Source: Nelumbo lutea | Taxonomy: Eukaryota; Streptophyta; Magnoliopsida; Proteales; Nelumbonaceae | Direction: 5' to 3' | Assembly: GCA_022828595.1 (NCBI GenBank) | Contig: JAKGHH010000008.1 | Coordinates: 25,722,378-25,786,377 of the forward strand | DNA length: 64,000 nucleotides | Part shown: positions 30,130 through 42,400 of the stretch, piece by piece | Position numbering within the stretch: position 1 is the stretch's first letter | Layout of the letters: each line of letters begins with the position of its first letter | Notes under the pieces: model-generated | The model's database searches: none | What the model saw: only the letters and a program-made list of their open reading frames with translations | What the model was told of the DNA's origin: nothing | Translations under genes and position numbers: made by a program

Positions 30130-32420
30130 AGTGACTATGATAGTCCGTGTGATAATGATGAATCTAGTTTCAGAAGGGGCAAGGATAGCACACAAGGCCT
30201 GTGTGAATTTGACTTCTCTAAGCCAAAATTCCTAGTCAGCATGGTATTTGCAAATGTTAATGAGTTTAGGGAGGTTTTGCAGCAATATTGTATGGTGGAG
30301 GGTATTGAAATTTAGAGAAAGAAGAATGAGAAATGCAGGTTTACCGGTGTTTGTTCCAATAGCTCATGTAGCTGGAGGATACATGCATTCCTCAGTCATG
30401 ATGGGGGTAGTTTCATAGTGAAAACCTTAAATGACACATACTTGTATAAGGGTGACCACAAATAGGGATGCAACAAATACCTATTTGTCCACCAAGATAG
30501 AGGGTCTTTTAAGGGTTGATCCTAGCATGTTAGTCCTTGTACTTAAATATGAAATAAGACGATTCTATGGGATAGAATCTTCATGGAGGAAGGTCCATAG
30601 AGCCCGTATCAAAGCTATCAATAGGGTTAGGGGATCTTTGGCTAAATCATATGCAAAGCTGCTCCAATATTGCACACCATTATTCAACAACAATCCTGAG
30701 TCAATTGTTAAGTTGCATGCTCCGATGGCTACAATAAATAACAAGTTTGGAACTTTCAAGAGAGTGTTCATATGCCTTGGAAGACTAAAACTTGGTTTTT
30801 TAGAAGGTTGTAAAAAACATGTTGGATTAGATGGTTGCTACACGAAGACTGGTCCTATCGGAGGGGTCTATCAGTTGTGGGACTTGATGGGAATAATGGT
30901 ACAAGGTTATCATTAGTTTTTTTTAGTTTTTTTTTTTTTTCAAATTCAGTTCAAAGGGTTCGGTTTAAGGTCTATCCACCCCCAAAACTGGTCAAAACCC
31001 CAATACACCCTCTATAGGGGCATATTGGGAAGCTCCTAATATGATACATATCGGTCGATATGGGCCGATACGTATTGATACTTTGAACCTTGTAATGGTA
31101 TATTCCCAATTACTTATTTTGTAGTAGAGGCTAAGAACAAGGAGAGCTGGATGTGGTTTTTGAATGAGCTGAAAGATGCTTTGAGTATTAATGACCCGCA
31201 TAAATGGACAATTATGTTTGACAGTCAAAAGGTGTTTATGTATGTTGTAATTTGATTATATTTTTTTTATATTATTGTATTGTGTGTATATTTATCCCTG
31301 ACAAACCCATTAATTATTGGTGGGGCATAGTTGATGGCGTTTCAGAATGCATGCTAGGGCAAACTATCGGTTCTGTTTGTGGCACCTGCATAGAAACTTC
31401 AAGAAAACATATAAGGGAAAGGCATGAAATATGTTGTATGGGCTGCCGAGAAGTCAAACACATAGGTTGACTTTAATCACCATATGAAGTAGTGAAGAGA
31501 AGCTCCAGAGAGGCCTATGATTGACCATGCAAAGTCCCCCCTGGCACATGGTCTAGACATGGGTTTGATTCCATTGTTAAGTAAGGTGACACCACTAACA
31601 ATTGGAATGAGTCATTTAACTCATGGATAAGGGAGGCTAGAGCAATGCCAGTTTTTTCCATGTTGGAGGATATAAGGAAGAAATGGATGCAAAAGATATT
31701 CAATAGGTTTGACATTGCTAGGTCACAAGGGGTGAGCTATTGCCGAAGGTATAGTTTACAATTGATAGGAGAGAAGCTAGGTAATGATGACATGTTCATT
31801 TGTTCCACCTTTGTTGTGTTTTTTGTATAATTCATTGTACATGATATTAATTGTATATTGTATTTGCAGATCAGTGAGATTTTTTCACTCCAAGCAATAT
31901 GAGCATCAGACCTCAAGGAATGATTTAGTAGAATGTCACAAAGATGGATGCCAAGACATGCACGTATAGGATTTTGGACATTAGTGGCATCCCTTGTGCT
32001 CATGCTCTTGCGGTGCTAACTTATACTTGGGGCAGAGTAGAGGAACTCTAACAAAGCCTTTCACAAGGACACATATATCAAAGTATACAACTACTTTGTA
32101 CATGCCCTACCTGGTGAGAAATATTGGTCACTTATTGATTAAATTCCAGTTAGACCTTCGATAGTGAGAGAAAACCAGGTAGACCTCTAATCAACAGGAG
32201 AGAGAAAGATGAATCAGGACTATCATATCATGTCCCATTAGAGCGAAAATTTGTTAGATGTTCCATATGCAATGGTATGTGGCACAATAGGAGGAATTGT
32301 CGTGCTCCACCCCCAGTGCCACTAATGTTAACACAGAGGTAATATTGAGTCACTTCCACTAATGTTAATTCAAGTGTCTAAAAGTCCCTTAAACATTCCC
32401 TTAGTGATGAGCTCTAATGT
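30130..32420 (+). pseudogene. MuDR/MULE transposase, decayed and interrupted by a SINE
   Basis: Domain order is that of plant Mutator-like transposases. N-terminal DNA-binding region at about 30215-30430: FSKPKFLVSMVFANVNEFRE, CRFTGVCSNSSCSWRIHAF. The transposase core has the three acidic positions visible: HVGLDGCYTKTG (first Asp, about 30817-30850), WTIMFDSQKV (second Asp, about 31207-31230) and TNNWNESFNSWI (Glu, about 31591-31625). A SWIM-type zinc finger follows at about 31940-32000, with TCTYRILDISGIPCAHALAV (second Cys replaced by Tyr). A CCHC knuckle, CSICNGMWHNRRNC, is at about 32260-32300. The gene is broken by several stops and frameshifts (for example at about 30316 and 31360) and by the insertion at 30902-31092. 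A GT..AG intron is plausible at 31780-31868. Terminal inverted repeats were not found. Confidence 0.88.
30894..31100 (-). mobile_element. SINE insertion with 8-bp target duplication in the MULE transposase
   Basis: The insertion 30902-31092 is flanked by TAATGGTA (30894-30901 and 31093-31100). It lies in minus orientation: its 3' end is an A-rich tail (seen as T runs at 30916-30940). The body (CCTTAAACCGAACCC, CCCAATATGCCCCTATAGAG, ACGTATCGGCCCATATCGACC) matches the copy at 38460-38710. The tRNA-like head present in that copy is missing here, so this one is 5' truncated. Without the insertion the transposase reading frame continues, which confirms the junctions. Confidence 0.85.
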
Positions 32421-33404
32421 CTAAAGTTGAAATTGCAGGTGCAAAGGGCTAAGCCTAAACAACCTGGAAGTACCTGATTTGTTAGGACGAAATTGCTGAA
32501 TGTCAGAAGGGTGGTACAACTACTCACATTGTTTAGAGCGCACTGAGGTGACATCATCTTCTATAGAAACCCCTATTCCACCAGCATATGCAGGAGGTTC
32601 TTCATCAGGTGGGAGAGCTAGAGGAATGCCTATCAATTTAGGAAGGGGAGCAAAGGGAGGTTGTACCATACTCACACTGGCCCATCAGTCAAACAAGTAA
32701 CAATATCCATATGCACATTGTTCTCTAATATATGTTGTGCCATGAATAGATGAATGACTCATTTTCTTGATGTGTGTAGGTTGAAAAACAAAATAGTCAG
32801 GAGATTAGATATCCCCAACCTTGATACAGGCATGAGAGCTTGAGAATGATCTATTTTGTTGATAGTATACTTGACACTTATTGATTTGGATACATATCCC
32901 ATCATTTAACTATTATTGTGCATGAACACATATCCCACTCTCGGTACAGGAACCATGTGGATGATCAACACACGCAATATTTTGTGTTTTTATTGTATAT
33001 GATGGTATTTTTTTGGACTATGTGGTTAACATCCCATACAACATTTTTTTTTTTCATGTATGATCAACACTCTTAATGCAGGAACCATGGTCTGATGAAT
33101 ATGCTAGTCATCATATAACACTTGATTTTTGTAAATGTTGATGAACAAACCATTGGACTAGAGATGTTGAATAAATGATTGTTTTCATATTTAGTAGTTG
33201 GACTCAATATTTGAGGGTCCCTATTGTTTGGATATAGTCTATCTAATTTTGCATGTGCCCATGCATTGAGAGAACACAAAATAAAAAAGGGTATACTAAA
33301 CCTGTGTTGTAGCAGAAACTTCATTGTTATCAATTCAGACTATTAAATGGTGCATCCCAACTGCAAAACTTCACTTTTTGGAAAATCCTGGTTACCTGAT
33401 CAGT
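32421..33404. other. 3' flank of the MULE remnant, non-coding
   Basis: The first 300 bp may be the decayed C-terminal tail of the transposase gene (short broken frames rich in Gly, Ser and Arg). After that no gene is recognisable. Repeated phrases such as GATCAACAC ... GGAACCATG (about 32940-33090) suggest local duplication. Confidence 0.35.
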
Positions 33405-33555
33405 AACTCTTGATTGATCCCAAAAAAAGGTTATTTGGTTCATAGCTAGAAATATTTATTTGGTAAAATTATCAATAACTCTTGATTTGATAAAAAAAAA
33501 GGTTATTTGGCTCATAGCTAGGAACATTTATTTGGTAGAATTCTGCTTACTGGAC
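33405..33555. repeat. Tandem duplication, two copies of about 73 bp
   Basis: Copies start near 33405 and 33478: AACTCTTGATT...AAAAAAAGGTTATTTGG followed by TCATAGCTAG and ATTTATTTGGTA. A second local duplication follows (GGCATGTAGGCTAAGTTTGG at about 33624 and 33760). Confidence 0.7.
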
Positions 33556-33799
33556 TAACAATTTGATAGCTTGGAACTATCGTACCAATTTCAAATGTCT
33601 CATAGGCATGGACCATAGAGTTTTGGCATGTAGGCTAAGTTTGGAATCCTAGATGCTCCTTAATACATTATAGCCTGCATAACAGGAAAACCCAAAAGCA
33701 GATCTGTTATACTAGATCCTATTTTGGCATGGACCATAGATTCTCCTTACATCCTATTTTTGGCATGTAGGCTAAGTTTGGAATCCTAGGAACCCAACA

Positions 33800-36159
33800 C
33801 TACTAAATTGGGCATCTTGGCTTATTTCAAGATGGTAGATACATTTTCCTATATACATTACCATCTCAATACTATTTTCTCTTGAATACACAGTAATCAA
33901 TGTCCTAATGTATCTATAAAACAAAACTTACCAAGTTGTTCACCAAGTTTAGACAGAATTCTAGGTTGTACTGAACAAGCAGGAAAAACCTTTGAGACAG
34001 ACGAATGTCTCATGGCAAACCTGTATAGTGGTTACTTACATTTCCAACTTGTGTAAGACAGATGAATGTCTGTGGATCAAGGCAAACCCAGAGAATATCT
34101 CAAACACCAAAAAGGTGCTATCCAATTTAAATTACTTAACTCTATCTATTGTGTTAGGTTGCTGCAATCACATTTTATCTGTCTCTTCAGTCTCACATGA
34201 TTGATAACTCTATCTTCTGGTCCAACGCAGTTAAGCAATTACTTTTATGCTCCCTTCATCAAACAATAGATTAGATATCAATTGAGAGTGCTATTAATTA
34301 GTTTTCTCTTTACTAGCTTGTGTTGTTTTAGTAATACCAAGCAAATGCCTCCACATAATATATAATAAGATGATTATTAATGGCTACTTGTTATTATTTT
34401 ATAATCAAGTGACCCATGATCCCAAAGATTGTTATGTGTCTTGCTAAGCCAGTTTTGGGGACCATGATAGTTATTGGATTCAACTACAACTAAAGATACC
34501 ACATCTGGTATAGTAGTTAAGAAGGCCAATTACAGACTAGGTTGCTGGATTATATTATTTGGCTAAATATCAAAATTTGGGTTCAGCTATTCTTACATGA
34601 AAACAAGAAAGTTCTTTTCCCAATCTATAACAAAAACATGTGAGATGGAGTTCTGCTAAGGATTATAATCAGGTGATGGCTCAAAGACCCCATGGCTATG
34701 GATATTACCTCACCCTCCAACATTGTTTATTTGGAACCTGCAAATTTGCTCATCATCTTTGCTACGATAGGAGCCACCTTGGGGTTTGCCTGGTTCTTTT
34801 CCAAATTAGTAGGGTTTTTGATCACTGTAAAACCAGCAACATAAAAGACAAAACTGTCATCAAATCATTCTAAGATACAAAAGACGTCAAGATCCTTTAG
34901 TAGCATAAAATAAATGTGAATAGTCATTTACTTTTGTCCATGCACCAACACGAGAGAAGAATAACTGAAATAAGCCATGACAGAAAAAAACTTCTGTCAA
35001 GATTGAATTAGAACCCAAGAGTTGTGCTAGAGGCTTATATTTCACTCTTTTATTCTATTTCATTTTTCCTTGTATTTCAAAGTCAAACTTGCCTCGTGAG
35101 TAGAAGATGATGAATAGAAGGGATGGTTGCCCAGACAACAACTTTCAAATCGGTCAATAGGTCCACTGTCAAAACCCGGTTCACATGTGGTGAACAGTTG
35201 GGGCTTATTAATTTAAAATCTGTAGCTTCTTGTGGAGACCATAGTTTATCTAGTGGCTTCGTCAATACCTGTGGCCTTATAGCTTTGGTGCATGGGACCA
35301 AAGGTGAAAGATATAGAGGGTTGAGACTTGAGAGAATGTTATTGGAATAACTTTGTGAAACCATTGGGATACCAACAACCACAAGGCTTGGATTATACGT
35401 ATTTGTAAATAAAAACTAAATTTGATTCGAAAATTGTCCAAGTACCAACATTACATATTAGTGCATTATTAGATTATACATCTTTGATTCGTAGATTTTT
35501 TATACAATCTAACAATTTATCACAAGATTCAGACATTCTATCAAACTTATCATTCACTGATAGGACAACTACTTCAACCTCATCTAGTGGCTCTTTACAT
35601 GACATTTTCATACTTCTCGAAGGCCCTGCCCCATCTCCTTTGATGGTTACTCTCCCCGTGCTATGCTGGAAATTTTCTCTCCCCGGTATCCATGCAAAGA
35701 ACCTACACTCACCCGCATCCTAAAAAAAATGTGGATTTGGCATTTGAAGGTTTAACTAAATTGTACAAACAAATGCATATTATTTGGGGCTTTGTGCAAA
35801 CCCAGAATTGTCTCACTTGTGTACCAAATCATTTAGATGTGAAGATCCTACAAACCCTATTTCCACATGGATAGGTCCTTGTCTCATCCTTCCATGAGAA
35901 GAAAATACATCTTCTATAAGGGGAAAACTACAACAATAACCAAGAATTGGGTTAGATGATACGTTATAAAAATGCCGAATGTAAAATCACAACATAATGT
36001 ATAACCCATGTAGTAGTGACAACCATAGGACTCCTAATTCTTAGCCTTTCCATTCCACACAACGACAAATACACACTTTCCACCACCACATGGATAGAAA
36101 ATCTTCATGGTATCGAAGGAGTGGTCGAGTGCATGGGGCTGGGCGTGGGTGGGTGTAGG
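33800..36159. other. Non-coding intergenic stretch
   Basis: No supported gene, RNA or element. Frames on both strands at 35083-35382 overlap each other and show no known domain. A small repeat of AGACAGACGAATGTCT/AGACAGATGAATGTCT occurs near 33995 and 34058. Confidence 0.4.
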
Positions 36160-36610
36160 TAGGGGTGCAAACGGATTGAATTCGAATTGGATCAAGCAAT
36201 ATCCGAATTCGAATCCAATTGGACTGATTCTGGTTCTAGGAACTGAAACTGATGGATCGGTTCCAGATCCTGATATAGTGTCTCAATTATTATTGATTTG
36301 GAATCGATTCTACCTAGTCCCGAACTGATTTAGACTCAACCCAAGTTATATTCATATGATGCATAATATATATATATATATATATATATTATAATATTTA
36401 ATATATACAAAACGCATTTGTATATTTATTTATTATAATTGGGTCTGTCGGATCAGATCCAATTCTCTCGAGAACTGATAGATTCAGTTTTGGGTCTAAA
36501 AATTACAGACCCTATTAGGTCCGATTTAGTTCTAGGTATTCAATATTTTCTATCGGGTCAATTCTAGTTCTAATTAGTCTCGACTCAGACTGGACCTGTT
36601 GACAACCCTA
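36160..36610. mobile_element. hAT-like non-autonomous element
   Basis: Starts TAGGGGTGCAAACGGATTG and ends, read on the other strand, TAGGGTTGTCAACAGGTCC. Subterminal sequence is full of GAATTCGAATTGGAT / GGATCGGTTCCAG-type strings in both orientations, typical of the plant TAGGGGTG(T/C)AA... family. It contains an (AT)n run (36368-36391). No coding capacity. The hAT assignment comes from the end sequence only. Confidence 0.6.
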
Positions 36611-38348
36611 CAAATCAGGCAGCCCGACTTATATCGCATGTTTTTATTTCATTGGACTTCCAAGTTCTCCACATTATTCAAAGCCTGCTTAGTCGTACAA
36701 CAGGAGACAAACAAGCCTATAGAAAGGCTAAAAAGAAGAATGGAGAGACTCAGGTCAAGGTCAAAGTCACCAATGATCATCATCAATGAAATAGCAGCTC
36801 TTCTAGCATTAGATTTATGCTCACATCTCATTAAACTTTGAAGTGGGAAGTTTGAGGGTTATTTGACCATTTAGGTTGAGCTAGGTAGATGACAGACCCA
36901 TTTTAACTACTGCAGGGTAGTGGCATAGAATCCCAAAATTCTAGGTCTTGGGGACTCTGATTACTGTAACTATAACTAATTAACTATGAAAGGGACTACA
37001 CAAGACGGGGTAATGCAACTCAAAAGGAAAAAAAAAAAAATCACAAAAAGCAATGCAACCTAAAGCCCAATTAATCTAGAATCTAAATTCTGATTAAGAT
37101 ACAACCATTTTGAAGAAGTTAAGACAATGCACTCCTCGGAGTCCGCATCTGCTCTTCATGCCGATCTCACTGTATGTACCAGCCATACATTTAGAACGTT
37201 TTTCATACTTGTATATTATTATTCATGGAAGATGTTTTTAATATACAGTGGGACGTGGCTGTCAGGAACAGATCCCAATTCCACTCTTTGATGTTGGGAT
37301 GGATATTCCAGATTGCCAATTTTCCCATAATTCTGTTCCAAAAAAGCTTTGATTCTTGGGAAGTTTCTCTTTTAACATTTCCAGGAATGCATTGAAATTT
37401 GAACGCATTTTTTAGTCATTTTTTAGAGACAAGTTACAGTCCAACTCCTCAATAAGCCCAGCCCGAGCTCTATATCAGAGTTGGAGGAGGGGCCCATGTG
37501 TTGGAGAAACTTGAATTATTTCTGCTTTTCCGTAGCTGCCGTGGGCCTCTCCAGGGTATCTCTTTCTTAATAGGAATTTTAGATCAGCCATCATAGTACT
37601 AATTTTGTCCAAGCAAGTTTAACTTCTAAATTTTGATTGAATCTGATGCATTAGTGCTAGTATGGACCTCCTGTTTAATTCTTTATTTTTCAATTTTTTT
37701 TTTACAGGTAGTCTATTATTTAGAAGAAAGTAAAGAACTTTCCGATTTGGTGGACATGACATCTTTCAAATTTTAGTTATAGACCCTAACATTGGGTCCA
37801 TCCCCAACCTCAGAATGGCCAACAAGATTAAGAATTCGCATCTAAGCCCCACAACACATCCCAACAGTATGGGGAACATCTCCTAATGACAACTATGGAG
37901 ATGTTCTCAATGCATGCTGAGATGTGCATGTTGGGCACTCTCTTTGGGGGTCTGATGAAAACTCTAAGATAATCTGTTTGTTTTAGTGCAAAAATTACCA
38001 TTGTTTTCCATTTTTCAAACAAGCTTAATCATTTTTATTGGTTGATGGTGGTGACAATGTCTCTAATCTTTTCCCAAATTTCCCTTGGTACTATATTTCG
38101 AATTCTTTGGTGATACCAACATTTTCTATCAATGTTCTCAATATCATCTTCAGGAACATTATGCACAATAGGAGTACACAAGTATCTATCCAAAACCAGA
38201 TATCTCTACCATTTTCCACTTGCTAACCTAAAACTTCCCGAAGGTCCCTCAGATTGGAGGTACCCTGCCTAGCCCACGAACAGTTTTTACTGGCTTTGTT
38301 GCCCAGAAATTTTCTCGTTCAAACTTCCAAATATTTTCTTACTTCTAA
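36611..38348. other. Non-coding intergenic stretch
   Basis: I see no gene or recognisable element. Short frames have no domain content. Confidence 0.4.
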
Positions 38349-38430
38349 GGCTCAATTTGGAAAGAGTATAAATACAAATATGTACAATAGAAATAGATAC
38401 AAAATATAAGACTTTGCATCTACATGTTTC
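38349..38430. mobile_element. Half copy of the GGCTCA small MITE family
   Basis: GGCTCAATTTGGAAAGAGTA followed by TAAATACAAATATGTAC matches the left half of the elements at 62832, 63160 and 63283. The right end is missing; a (CT)n run (38436-38458) follows. Confidence 0.6.
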
Positions 38431-38459
38431 CATGCTCTCTCTCTCTCTCTCTCTCTCCC

Positions 38460-38715
38460 TGGCTGGTTCAGAGGGGCCGGTTTAAGGCCAGTCTACCCCC
38501 TGAACCACTTGCCGACCCAAAACATCCCTTGTAAGGGCATATTGGGAAGGCTCTGATACAATATATATATTGGCCCATACAGACCGGTATGTGATGAAAT
38601 TTTGGTCCTTGATCACATCAACAGCTTTTTTCTTTGATAATAGTGGGATTCGAAACCACACCACTACTGGGACAATTCATCCAGCGCACCAGCTAGGCTA
38701 CCCCTCAGTTGGGAC
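38460..38715 (-). mobile_element. tRNA-derived SINE, copy with head
   Basis: On the minus strand it begins near 38710 with GGGGTAGCCTAGCTGGTGCG, containing a good polymerase III box A (TAGCCTAGCTGG). About 35 bp later comes box B-like GGTTTCGAATCCC. The body follows: ACCGGTCTGTATGGGCC, CCCAATATGCCCTTACAAGG, then CCTTAAACCGGCCCC. The body is shared with the SINE at 30902-31092. There is no clear poly(A) tail; it abuts a (CT)n run. The head shows the family is tRNA-derived. Confidence 0.7.
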
Positions 38716-39492
38716 TGATTTGCCATATTAACCCTTTCCATTTCTTTTAATAGAATTGGTTCTAGGTCCACATTTTCCAATTATAATAGGTTTGGGACTG
38801 GTTTTAAACTTTTACCTGGTAAGACCTGATTAAGACATGAACCGATTAAGTAATAATACCCCCAAAGCTTTATAAATGCTTCCCATGGTTTACCTGTAAT
38901 AACTTGGTGTGAGATGTGTAGAATTATCATTTCATAGGGGATATATAAGATATTTTGAGAAGAAAAAACAAGAAAATTTGTAGGTTTATTGATTGTTGTC
39001 AAAATACCAAACTTAAGGCTTGTCAAATATAACGGGGTCTTATTGGGTCAGACCCAATAAACAGGATGGTAAGGTTGGTTCTGGATCGGGTCCAGGTCTC
39101 TATTTTTATTGTGTAAGTTCTGGCCCACTTTGACAGCCCTACCTGACATAGTCAGATTCACACATCAATTGCACTTAACCCTGCACTAATTTTGCATCCT
39201 CTGCTTCTCCTTTTCATTTTTCTTTTTCATTTGAGTGATACAAAAAATTACATGGGGGGATGAGCACTTATTGCCCTCTGTTGAAAAGTAAAGAAAGAAA
39301 GGGTAAAAAGAAAAAAAGAAAAAAATATGAAATGAAACTAAAGAAAAAAAAAGGAAAAAAAAATTCCCATGGCAGTAACAGATCAATTTACACTCACTGG
39401 AAGTGGGAATCAAGCGGGCATGACACCATCCCTGCCAAATAAAAGGACAAGCACGAATTTCTTTTGGCCATCTGGAGAGATCACTCATGTTC
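38716..39492. other. Intergenic stretch downstream of the AUG8-like gene, with one hAT-like end
   Basis: CACTTTGACAGCCCTA ending near 39143 looks like the right end of another TAGGG-type element (on the other strand TAGGGCTGTCAAAGTGGGCC), but its left end was not located. The part from about 39200 to 39492 is likely 3' UTR of the minus-strand gene, including purine-rich AAAGAAAGAAAGGG-type sequence. Confidence 0.35.
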
Positions 39493-42400
39493 TCACTCCC
39501 AAGTTGGCTTTGCCTCCTTAAAAGCTTGTTGCAGTTGTATGAGGTGGATTCTCAGGCTGTTTTCCTCTACCTGATTGAAGTAAAAATCAGTCTGGTTAAA
39601 GTCTACATTTTACAAGGCACGAGTGCTTGTACTTGAGTGCATGCGTGCCACTATGCATCTATTAGGTGACCACTTACTACTGAAAGGAGAGATGAAAAGA
39701 TGCAAAGAAATAACATTTTTCTGCTATGAATTTATAGGCCATAGTGTTTTAACAATTACCAGGTTTCCACATTATCAAAAATAGCATATAACAATGAGAA
39801 TATTGAGAATTGGGTGTTAATTGGGAGTCAAGGATTAAAACTAAAACTAGTCCGACTGAGCTTATAAGCTTGTTACCATGTACATGTTCTTATCATTGGC
39901 AACAACAAAAAAGACTTCACTGAGAAAAAAAAGAAGTGGAGGTTCAGGTCTGGTGAAGATGGGAATAAAACAAAATGACAAATAATGCCCGATTAGTGGC
40001 ACTACCAAACTTCCATCAACAATCATTTTACCTGGCATCAGATGATCCCCAAGTAAGGTGCAAAAGAAATTTATGTTGGGGCTCATTTCCTCCCCACCCC
40101 CCACAAAAGAAAAAAGAAAAAAAGAAAAAGAAAAGAAAGAAAGAAAGATGTTGACTTGGACACATTCTATTTTTGTTAAATGTGTGAGTTCTTTTCTTGT
40201 AGGACAAAACAAACCTTCCATATTTATCATTATTGTAATAAATGAAGATAAGAATTTAGTATTTTCAAAAGGATATGTGCCCAAATTAGAAAAAAAAAGA
40301 GGTGAGCCTAAAACTGATACTATGATATATTTGTTTAATATAGATATCTGAAGTTTGTAACCATTTTTTGTGCATATAGGCACACTTTCTTGTTTTACCT
40401 GCATTACTGCTGTTGAAGCTAATAGAACTTCGCACTCGTCAAGCACGGCCCTTTCCTGTGCTGCTATATCAGAAAGTTCAGAAACAAGATGGTTCATCCC
40501 CTCCACCTGTACATAGAAGAAAGAATTTGGTGTTTCTAGCCGTATTAATAAAATATTAAAACTGGCTTATAAAGTCATCTATAAATTCTACAAACACTGG
40601 CTTATATGGTCTCAGATAAAAAAAAATTAAATAAACAAACATTAACTTGTGGTAATTTTAAGAGCATGTGAGCATTATTAGAGAAACACAAAGGCCACAA
40701 ACTCAAGCTGAAAGACACACAAAACATAAAGCAACTTTGCAGCCTAGCCAAAGAAATGGACAACATGCAGTCTTCTCCTGCCTAACCTAACCACTACATT
40801 ACAAGAAACAAAATGGACTAGAAAGACAATACCTTGAATAAATGTTCTATAGATAATAGCTACTTTTTTTTATTGACCAGATAATAACTACTTTTCTTGT
40901 TCTGCAAGCATTGTAACATGGACCCTCCTATTTTGGCCACATGTTTATCTCAGACACATTGGATTCTGACACTTAATCTTTGAGGGAGCCTAATACTTAT
41001 GATGCAGGATGGAAGGAGAAAGTCCTATAAAGGTGAATTTGGTGGATGAAGTGAAGTTAAGAATCTAAATTATGAAAAGAAGAGATTCAAATATGAAATA
41101 GATAAGAGATAGATGAGAAAAATTGCAACTTTAATAATGGTAGAAAAGAGAGAAATCACACTTTTGGCCAGAAGTATCTTGAAAACAATTTATTCTATTA
41201 ATTCTCGTCTAAAAGCCTTTCCAAAAAATCTCATCTAAAATCTCGATTACAATGAATTTATTTACAGACTCAACATAAGGGCTCGGATCTCCCTTTATAG
41301 ACTCCAATTTCAACTACAACAATGACCATATAGAACTTCTAATTATCTTTTGACTATGGCAAACTCATAGGTAATCCATAAGGATGGCAAAACAAGGACT
41401 TAAATGCTTAAAATGACTCTAATAACACTCTACAAACCCTACTACAACTTAACAGACCAAAAATAAGCACAGGATAGACCCAGAAAATAGAGAAACTCAT
41501 CTCCCATCAGACTGATACATTAGCAGTAGAACAACCATATCTCCCAAATGGATGATGTGTTTGTGTTTGATAAATGCCAGAATCTGACACTCCATGCGTT
41601 CTTGAGGGACACTTATATGTAACATTTTCTTTCTCAATTTCTTATTTGACATAAATAAACAATTAATGTACACAAATGCCACTTAAACTACAAATGTTAT
41701 CAAGTTAAATAGATGATCTCTTAAAATCTTTTTTTTTATGGATTTGTACCGTTTAAATTCAACAAAAATTTCGAGTATTTTAATGGTTTATATTTGTTTA
41801 TTTATATGTATACAACTCATTGTTTTCCATCTTGTTGAGTTAGACTCCTGGATAGGAACTTAATCTGGTTGGATTTGGATCAGAACAGTCATACCCTAAC
41901 CTTGCCCAGCTATTGGATCGTTATATCTGAATCTGATCCAAAGTCCAATATATTGGACTGAGATGGGATTCATATTTAATCTGAATATGCTTTGTTGCAT
42001 TTAAAACAAAGAAACTTAAAAGAGAAAAAAATTACTTTTTAACTTATATGTATATAATAAATTTGTATAAAGATAAAATATTGAACTTATTGATCATAAA
42101 CTTTATAAAATATCTAGTATCTATATGTACATAATTAGTTTACATATATATATGTATATATAATAACTTTAAATGGACTCATATCTTAATCAGATCAGAT
42201 AGGTTCAAATCTGCATCTGATCCAATTATTAATTGAATGCAGGTTCCAAGATCCAAATCTGAAATAATCTGATTGGATGTTGAATTTGGTTTTGAACTTT
42301 CGGATTCCATTGACAGGCCTCTCCAGGATCTTGTTGGGTTCTGATTTTTGTGTTTGTGTCTATGCAACACTGCTCCAAATGTGTTCTATTTACAAAACCT

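Noticed and set aside
35083..35382. Overlapping open frames of 75-99 residues on both strands.
   Set aside because: No domain, no splice or promoter context, and each frame mirrors the other.
38640..38715. tRNA gene on the minus strand.
   Set aside because: Box A and box B are present, but the sequence lacks a cloverleaf acceptor stem and is fused to a SINE body found elsewhere.
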